This document shows positions 19,901 to 24,372 of a DNA stretch of 24,372 nucleotides, one piece after another (the first letter of the stretch is position 1; each line of letters begins with the position of its first letter). Where the stretch lies: positions 23,603 to 47,974 of the forward strand of contig PDIM01010441.1 of the NCBI GenBank assembly GCA_002811675.1, in the 5' to 3' direction. The notes beneath the pieces are model-generated. The model did not search any database, was not told the origin of the DNA, and saw nothing but the letters and a program-made list of their open reading frames with translations. The translations under genes were made by a program, and so were the position numbers. Origin of the DNA: Ichthyosporea sp. XGB-2017a. Its lineage: Eukaryota; Opisthokonta; Ichthyosporea.

Positions 19901-21939
19901 CGGGACTCGATAACACCACTTTTTGTATTAACGTTGTCGGCATCAACAACATCATTATCACTTTCCCTGAACTTGCAAAAGATAGAAGCTTGAGCTTCTC
20001 CAACGGAAGATTCAATAGAGAATACTTCGACATCAACAGGGTTCAAATTCGCAATGGTGGCAAACATATGCCTCTTTTCACCTCTTCCAATGATACCAAA
20101 GTCAACAACATCCTGCTCCATACTATCATCTTTCATTGCATTTTCGAGTTTAAGCGAACAAACTTCTTCCCTTCCAACGTCCGACAAGACCGGAGTGCGA
20201 TCATGAGCATAAACATTCAGCCGGCCGTTAAAAACATAAATTGGGATGGCATACGTTGTAATATTTGTACGCACGTGAACGATACTTTTAAATGTTTCAT
20301 TAAGTTCTCTGCTTTTACCCTTTAAAGAAAGCAGACTAACACTCGACTTCGCTGGAATCACACCCTCAAATTTGTTAGTCACATCGAAGTGTGCATCAAC
20401 TTTATCCCCAAGGCCAAGATCGTAGACAAACAGTGGTTCTGAAAACTTATTGTTTACAGATATCGACCTTTCTTCACAGGCCGAGTCCAAAGGTATTCTT
20501 ATATCAGCATTCGCAAAACTAAGAGTGCCGTGCAATACATTTGCCGAGAAAGGCAGTTTTAGAACGGAATACAAGCCAGTGGTGTCGTTGGTCTTCACGA
20601 CAACATTGCCTTCATATAATCCAGAAGGAAGTCCTTTGGCCGAAAGCATTAACGTCCCAATCGTTTGAAGATTTTTGCTTGGGATAATGGACTTTTTGAA
20701 TTGTAATGCGACTGCATTCGGGCGTCTTTCCAGGTTTTTACTTTTCAACTCCAGGCTTGCCGCAGAAATTTCAAAGCCAGTGAGAACCCCCGCGTTGTAA
20801 AGTACAACAGGTAACGATTTTTCTCTCGAACCAGTCACGAATCCAAAGTCTAGCTTTCGTGGCACCATAAAAACACCCCTTTCAAGAACAAACATTTCGA
20901 CATCGACAATTTGGCTTCCAAATTTGGGATCATCAGAATTTATGTAGACATAACCATGATACGCACCTTTCAGTCTTCTATTTACTTCAAGCGACACAAC
21001 ACTTTTCGTCTCTCCCGGTAAAATGGTCCACACAGTCGACGACGGAGCTTTCGTTTTCGGTATGCTCAGGCTTAAGTCACCCCCGCTGGAATATATCTCA
21101 TTAATTTGCAACGGATGCTTAAGTGGATTGCGTATTTCAATCGTCGTAGTATAGGGAATTCCAGCAGGAACTCTTGCCTCAAATAGTGATTTCAACCCAA
21201 ACATATTTTCCGTTCCTTTCCCAGTTACTGGGTATCTAAATTGACCCGAAGACCCAGTAACTATGATCTTTTGAGTTAAAAGCTCAACATTCCGAGGTAA
21301 AAACACAACAGACACCGTGATGCTTGCTTTGGGTGCGATAATGTTGTTTCGAATGGGTCCAATATGAAAGTAAGGACTTTCAGACGTAACGGAATAAACA
21401 ATCAAATCATCAATCGGGTTATCATTCGTTATAGAAAACTCCTTCACCATAGGCTGACATAATGGAGTACTTCCAAAATCCAACACAGGCGGAAGTATTG
21501 TAAACGCTTCTGTCTGCTCACTTTCTTCATTTTCTAAATCAAAATAAATTTCAGAATCACTGGCCGTCGCCATTCCGATAGTCTCCAATTCTTTATCATC
21601 AGGAAACTGAAGAAGAGTTCCATCATCTCCCCAGATAAAGCGGCCCTCGTCCAAAATAACTTCTTTGAGTTCCCCACTACTTCCTTTACGAATAAAATCA
21701 CGAAATTCTAGCAACTGATCAGAGCTTTTATAGGACACATCCTTTACCCAGTCTCCATTTTCACCAACCACATATTTACCCTCATGGGTGATTATTCTCT
21801 TCAAATTCCCAGGTAAACGAATATCATTCAAGGAATTTTCAACAGTTGCCGAGGATGAGAACAAAGAAAGTAAAAACAAAAGGGCCCAGATAAGCTCAAG
21901 GCCCTTTCTTCCCTCGTACTTGACTTTTAAAAATTGCAT
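16921..21939 (-). CDS. TMEM131: TMEM131-family single-pass membrane protein
   Basis: A single exon of 1672 residues, with the start taken at MQFLKVKYEG (the only in-frame ATG upstream of the signal peptide). A hydrophobic signal peptide (LELIWALLFLLSLFS) ends near residue 33. A PapD-like domain begins near 150 with LDFGSTPLCQPMVKEFSI, VTSESPYFHIGPI and GKGTENMFGLK. ARVPAGIPYTTTIEIRNPLK and LQINEIYSSGGDLSLSIP follow, which are hallmarks of TMEM131. Repeated Ig/ASPM-like beta modules fill the lumenal region to about 1140. One membrane span lies at about 1142-1166 (ILALLVVNSVCVVGTYLLF). The roughly 500-residue cytosolic tail is basic, Ser/Pro-rich and disordered, ending in GSGNPF. Animal TMEM131 recruits collagen chains through its PapD-like domain and TRAPPIII through its tail for ER-to-Golgi export. 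Cargo in this organism is unknown. Confidence 0.88.
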   Translation of the reverse strand: MQFLKVKYEGRKGLELIWALLFLLSLFSSSATVENSLNDIRLPGNLKRIITHEGKYVVGENGDWVKDVSYKSSDQLLEFRDFIRKGSSGELKEVILDEGRFIWGDDGTLLQFPDDKELETIGMATASDSEIYFDLENEESEQTEAFTILPPVLDFGSTPLCQPMVKEFSITNDNPIDDLIVYSVTSESPYFHIGPIRNNIIAPKASITVSVVFLPRNVELLTQKIIVTGSSGQFRYPVTGKGTENMFGLKSLFEARVPAGIPYTTTIEIRNPLKHPLQINEIYSSGGDLSLSIPKTKAPSSTVWTILPGETKSVVSLEVNRRLKGAYHGYVYINSDDPKFGSQIVDVEMFVLERGVFMVPRKLDFGFVTGSREKSLPVVLYNAGVLTGFEISAASLELKSKNLERRPNAVALQFKKSIIPSKNLQTIGTLMLSAKGLPSGLYEGNVVVKTNDTTGLYSVLKLPFSANVLHGTLSFANADIRIPLDSACEERSISVNNKFSEPLFVYDLGLGDKVDAHFDVTNKFEGVIPAKSSVSLLSLKGKSRELNETFKSIVHVRTNITTYAIPIYVFNGRLNVYAHDRTPVLSDVGREEVCSLKLENAMKDDSMEQDVVDFGIIGRGEKRHMFATIANLNPVDVEVFSIESSVGEAQASIFCKFRESDNDVVDADNVNTKSGVIESRSSLGLKISVLGNNVGEQSAVIRGKYSYGEFVLNVKYVVMNGTLSLGPSPVIFDKVFPGNHHQVDIIASSSFSSAVTVFSATGEEPRLEVIGLENAKEVNEKPIHLFSVALNPMLGEESLNYLEEGMSMQQSNSFFFEDTVSDSDLSMFELSRSKFAHIQKAGKDSVNSVVHVYTSVTHYELPVKAQWVFPNIVKNMGYYSLEFIERSPRDVEILIDNPSDEYIFVSTAVEAPERVYSSILAYHRQQLDENGMGHVKESSLAQKTPLKVDLDLSFVLKPREVVKKNISITPLAPGDFDVVVFLKNNLTVFDPVFISGKVGKGRVSLLADEEFIDFALDETDTSLCAENQMSESDFKSLSFSKSVQLKNTGNVDMLVAGVGVGNSMCSGHSFTVNNCEKFVWKAGYPWTLNLTFHPDFFVSRVEESITFKTAGGDISIPIRGSIPAEDLPKCSAAKPREFWENILALLVVNSVCVVGTYLLFKALCDFEFIASKLKKHTARVDWKEGDQDQMMEQVCESRGSTGSDSAVECYEDENEGAKGDVLGADELRDVVEKILAVEAKAEYGRPVKRPDEEADIMDIKEPELETGVKDEEADGFLKVQSKHSRSLSAPTSPSSQRRPKSPNRPGLLGKSPKNSRKENSREPQGVTKTHSNGNAKANVESGKPLKQRNRDNGEVKPAQKPKKSDTVRSSRSISGSYEKLDKSEKKVESKFQKNAPKDNEKNPKQRVGQFQRSVRENVHGGRTPATDGGGRNPPAGLSHPTAATKNVHQRKRNTKDQDSAEQQERSKYATGSRNSGMGQRNEVLSNEANESSLFSSFFPYQFQLDSDYGASSSKPPNGRPRSPIPSADISSRKEKPVLYDPSDEPPEAFLPFGGVREEQSSSMFSQLQFAHNIFGDNADFEDQRRRSHFGSYNLFSEQLEPTSNNRSANDLPFWDSPLFSSQHPLLSLHNESERQQGSLGELETGPHDQTNAPEKKSEKSFLFARTGSGNPF

Positions 21940-22559
21940 TTCAGAAAACACCCCTTCTTCCCCAAAAAGCCCGGCTAATTCTCACCCCTTGCCCAATCAA
22001 GCAACAGTAAAGCTATCAACAGAGAGGGGCAATGAATACTACAGAGCAAACGGAAGAAGTACAAACTATATTAAAAAAGAAGGAGGAAGTTGAAATATTC
22101 TTCTCTTCTAAAAAATCAACATCCCTTTTTAACCCACAACAACTAAATTCTCTTTCTCTTGTAAACGGGCTTGTTCTGTTTTGCCTCTTTTTTTTTTTTT
22201 TGAACAAAAGGATTAATCCGAGAATCAAAACTAAGTTTTATTTTCCCCAGTTCCCAACTCTTTTTAACTTCAAAAATCAAAAGCCAAATTACAAACCTAT
22301 AACAACTAATCCAATAAACTCCTATTGATATATAAAACGGATAAGCCTCCCCCCTGTACTTCTGGATTGAGGAAGACTAAATAAATAATTTCTTTACAGA
22401 CTTTTATTATAATAGACTACACTTATAAATAAGAGAAAAAAGGTTGCACCACCTGCTGCCACACCACGTAGCTGTAGTATAGTACTGCAGCACTGACGTA
22501 GTGTACCCAGCCAAAACAAAAACAAAAAAAAAAAAACCAGTTATAGAAATCCTCATGTC
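21940..22559. promoter_or_regulatory. upstream region of the TMEM131-like gene
   Basis: It is AT-rich with a T14 tract near 22187-22200. Two TATA-like motifs on the plus strand (TATATAAAA near 22329-22337 and TATAAATA at 22424-22431) point to transcription to the right, toward the tentative gene at 22560. A more GC-rich patch with repeated GTAGT/GTAC motifs spans about 22440-22510. No firm coding region is seen. Confidence 0.4.
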
Positions 22560-23120
22560 ATGGCTCATAGTGAAAATCCAGTGGGATTCGTCATAGTGGA
22601 AAGTATGCATGACTCAGCTATAGTAGTAGACAGCCGTACACGTCGTAGTACTACCAAAATCCCGTTGATATTCTAGAGCTGTACTGCAGGTACCAGTGGG
22701 ATGCTTGCCGGCATGTCTGGCAGGTTACTTTCTTGAGTCACGAAATAGTATCTCAGCTCCTCTGTCTTTTGTTTTTTATCAAAAGCATGTTTGGTTTTGT
22801 GCAATAATGAGGAAACTCAAGAGGTAGTTAATTATATAGTGAGAAATGTGGAATATACACAATGAGAACTTTTATGCAATACTAGTGGTGAATGTGACGG
22901 TGAACAAGAATGCGCGCTCGAAAGGAAAGCCGGTGAATGCGTTGCCGAAGTACCCCCGATAACGAAGTCTAATATGTACTCTTCTCCATGCTCTCACATT
23001 TACATTGAATTTAGACCATTGATTCAGGCAGAACTGACCTGGGCAGTGTCTGCATTTATAGCAACAATTTTGCTTTGCTTAATTAAAAAGCTATTTATAA
23101 TAACACTCCAAGCCAAATGA
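22560..23120 (+). CDS. tentative small spliced gene, possible single-pass membrane protein
   Basis: Two open blocks look coding but do not form one ORF. Block 1 starts at ATG 22560 (MAHSENPVGFVIVESMHDSA, then VVDSRTRRST) and stops at 22674-22676. Block 2 is open from 22866 to TGA at 23118-23120. It includes a Cys-rich part (GECDGEQECALERKAGECV) and a hydrophobic helix (AVSAFIATILLCLIKKLFI) near the C-terminus. A phase-consistent join uses exons 22560-22644, 22690-22723 and 22886-23120 (117 residues). However, the first intron would be only 45 nt and the second donor (GTTACT) is weak. Upstream TATAAATA at 22424 and the compact spacing favour a gene; chance open frames are a real alternative. 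No family is recognised. Confidence 0.25.
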
Positions 23121-23235
23121 TAAACATCGCATGTTCTGCCTACGTCTGCAAAAGCTGGAGGCATGTGTATGAAGTTCTGCCGATGGAGAAACTAATAGTT
23201 TCACTAGTTAAATCGTTCAATGATATGTACTCTTC

Positions 23236-23307
23236 TACATTCATTTATTCACCTATTAATACATTCATTTATTCACCTATTAATACATTCATTTATTCAC
23301 CTATTAA
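23236..23307. repeat. perfect tandem repeat, 3 copies of a 24-nt unit
   Basis: Copies occupy 23236-23259, 23260-23283 and 23284-23307. The unit begins TACATTCATTTATTC and continues ACCTATTAA. Read on the minus strand, each copy holds a TGA directly followed by AATAAA. The first minus-strand copy encodes the last residues and stop of the alpha/beta hydrolase, so the repeat triplicates its stop and poly(A) signal. Confidence 0.95.
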
Positions 23308-24265
23308 TTTCTTCCACAAGAGCTCCCTTATTGTCCCATTTACTTTCTGATGGGAGTTCCCCTGCAGAAAAGGAACAAATAAGTTTGACAAGAAACTCAG
23401 GCGATTCGTGAAAAAATGAGTGAGACGTTTCCAAAATAGACGCAGTACTTACAAATCCATTGGCTCTACTTTTAAATAGAAGTTCGTGATGTTCATTGAG
23501 GATGTTACAAAACGGCGACGACAAGCAAAATGGAACAAGTCTATCTTCAGTGGCGATCACAGATAACGTCTTTGGAAATCGAGCACCCTTTTCAAACTTG
23601 CCCAAGTTTTCGTTAAACGAAGCCCTAAAGTCATACTTCATTATCGCCCCCACTTGTGCTTTATATCCCGAGACTGGAATTGGTGCCGCGCCAGCAAGCT
23701 GAAGGGCGAGTTCGGAAAGTAGCTCAAATCCAATACTTTCCAAGATATGATTAGAAGACGTCAAACCAAGTACGATTTTTAAGAAAGCTTTATAAGCACT
23801 GCTCGCTGGGTCAAAGGCAAGTTCAACAAATTGTGCAAACGACTGCAGTGTCATAGCCAAGCTCGGATCCGCAAAAGCAAGCGCTTGGCTCAATACCAGG
23901 GTTTCGACGCACTCTGGGAAAAGCAAAGCGAATTCAGCGCATATCATCCCCCCCATTGAATGACCGCACAAGTGCACAGGTTGAGAAATACATAGGGCTT
24001 CTAGCAGCTCCTTCAGATCATTGGCCATTTCTCTTACAGTCAAATCATTCTCATCTGGATACGGGACTGTATTTCCCATTCCCCGATTGTCGAAACAAAG
24101 AACATCATACCCTTTCTTTACCAAAATACTTTTAATGGAAGCAGAATACCTCATGTGACACCCCAGCCCGTTCACAAGCACACAAGTTTCGTTCCGTCGA
24201 CACTGTTCATCTCCTTTTTCGAAATCGTAAGATATAGTAATATCTTTCACCTCTATAAGCGGCAT
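23297..24265 (-). CDS. alpha/beta hydrolase, single domain
   Basis: A single exon of 322 residues, start at MPLIEVKDITISYDF; the frame continues upstream to a non-ATG codon only. The fold is clear: an oxyanion-hole strand (VLVNGLGCHMRY), DNRGMGNT, the nucleophile elbow GHSMGG with Ser103, a cap-like helical region, then VIATEDRLVP with Asp241 and ILETSHSFFHESPEF with His282 as the triad. It resembles generic esterase/lipase/epoxide-hydrolase relatives (ABHD type). There is no signal peptide or membrane span, so it is probably cytosolic. The substrate cannot be told from sequence. Its stop lies in the last copy of the 24-nt repeat. A GTAAGT occurs in frame near 23450, but no suitable acceptor follows and the triad His lies beyond it, so no intron is proposed. 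Confidence 0.85.
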   Translation of the reverse strand: MPLIEVKDITISYDFEKGDEQCRRNETCVLVNGLGCHMRYSASIKSILVKKGYDVLCFDNRGMGNTVPYPDENDLTVREMANDLKELLEALCISQPVHLCGHSMGGMICAEFALLFPECVETLVLSQALAFADPSLAMTLQSFAQFVELAFDPASSAYKAFLKIVLGLTSSNHILESIGFELLSELALQLAGAAPIPVSGYKAQVGAIMKYDFRASFNENLGKFEKGARFPKTLSVIATEDRLVPFCLSSPFCNILNEHHELLFKSRANGFVSTASILETSHSFFHESPEFLVKLICSFSAGELPSESKWDNKGALVEEINR

Positions 24266-24372
24266 TGCACGAATACTCTTCAACCACTTCTTTAGAAGAT
24301 TATCAAATAAACTCAAGCAAATCCTTTTTATAAATTAGATTTATAGATTCTAAAAAAAAAACAAAAAGCAAA
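24266..24372 (-). promoter_or_regulatory. upstream flank of the alpha/beta hydrolase gene
   Basis: This AT-rich edge of the window holds the start of the hydrolase 5' region and an A-rich run at the very end. Nothing else can be identified. Confidence 0.3.

Noticed and set aside
22185-22202. T14 run as a retroelement poly(A) tail
   Set aside because: No reverse transcriptase remnants or target-site duplications nearby; homopolymers are common throughout this window.
23220-23411. Plus-strand ORFs with repeated Phe/Ile/His/Ser residues
   Set aside because: They merely translate the 24-nt DNA repeat and run antisense into the hydrolase.

Overview
The window is nuclear DNA from an AT-rich, gene-dense eukaryote that I cannot place to species. 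Genes carry few, short introns (about 78-118 nt) with GT-AG borders, donors such as GTAAG, GTAGG and GTATGT, and in some a yeast-like CTAAC branch site. The genetic code looks standard: TAA and TGA are the stops used. The gene set (doublecortin kinase, CNBD2-like cyclic-nucleotide receptor, GORAB-type golgin, TMEM131, NOSIP, EXO1) suits a unicellular eukaryote, possibly flagellated, such as a zoosporic fungus, a holozoan or another protist. No viral, bacterial, CRISPR, rRNA, tRNA or recognisable transposon sequence was seen.

Layout, left to right. 399-2270 (+): membrane-anchored PHP-domain phosphoesterase, 3 exons. 2733-4769 (+): EXO1 5'-3' exonuclease, 4 exons, with an E2F-like site upstream. 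5431-6423 (+): NOSIP, one exon. 8154-6392 (-): UBZ4 zinc-finger protein with a PIP-like N-terminus and an uncharacterised conserved domain, 4 exons; its last codons overlap those of NOSIP. 9101-11479 (+): protein with two cyclic-nucleotide-binding domains, 5 exons. 12428-11586 (-): GORAB-like golgin. 12943-15921 (+): 992-residue doublecortin-like kinase, one exon. 16673-15951 (-): TTC9-like TPR protein, 3 exons. 21939-16921 (-): TMEM131-like secretory-pathway protein. 22560-23120 (+): a weakly supported small spliced gene. 24265-23297 (-): alpha/beta hydrolase. For spliced genes I derived exon junctions by hand from reading-frame phase and splice signals.

The genes are not an operon. Three themes recur: genome maintenance (EXO1, the UBZ4 protein), trafficking and the secretory pathway (GORAB, TMEM131), and microtubule or cyclic-nucleotide signalling (doublecortin kinase, cyclic-nucleotide receptor). 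Convergent neighbours are packed very tightly: coding ends overlap (NOSIP/UBZ4), lie 29 nt apart (kinase/TTC9) or about 106 nt apart (receptor/GORAB), so antisense 3' ends are expected. Intergenic DNA holds homopolymer runs, CACGTG boxes, TATA-like motifs, small inverted repeats and a 24-nt triplicated repeat, but no other clear gene.
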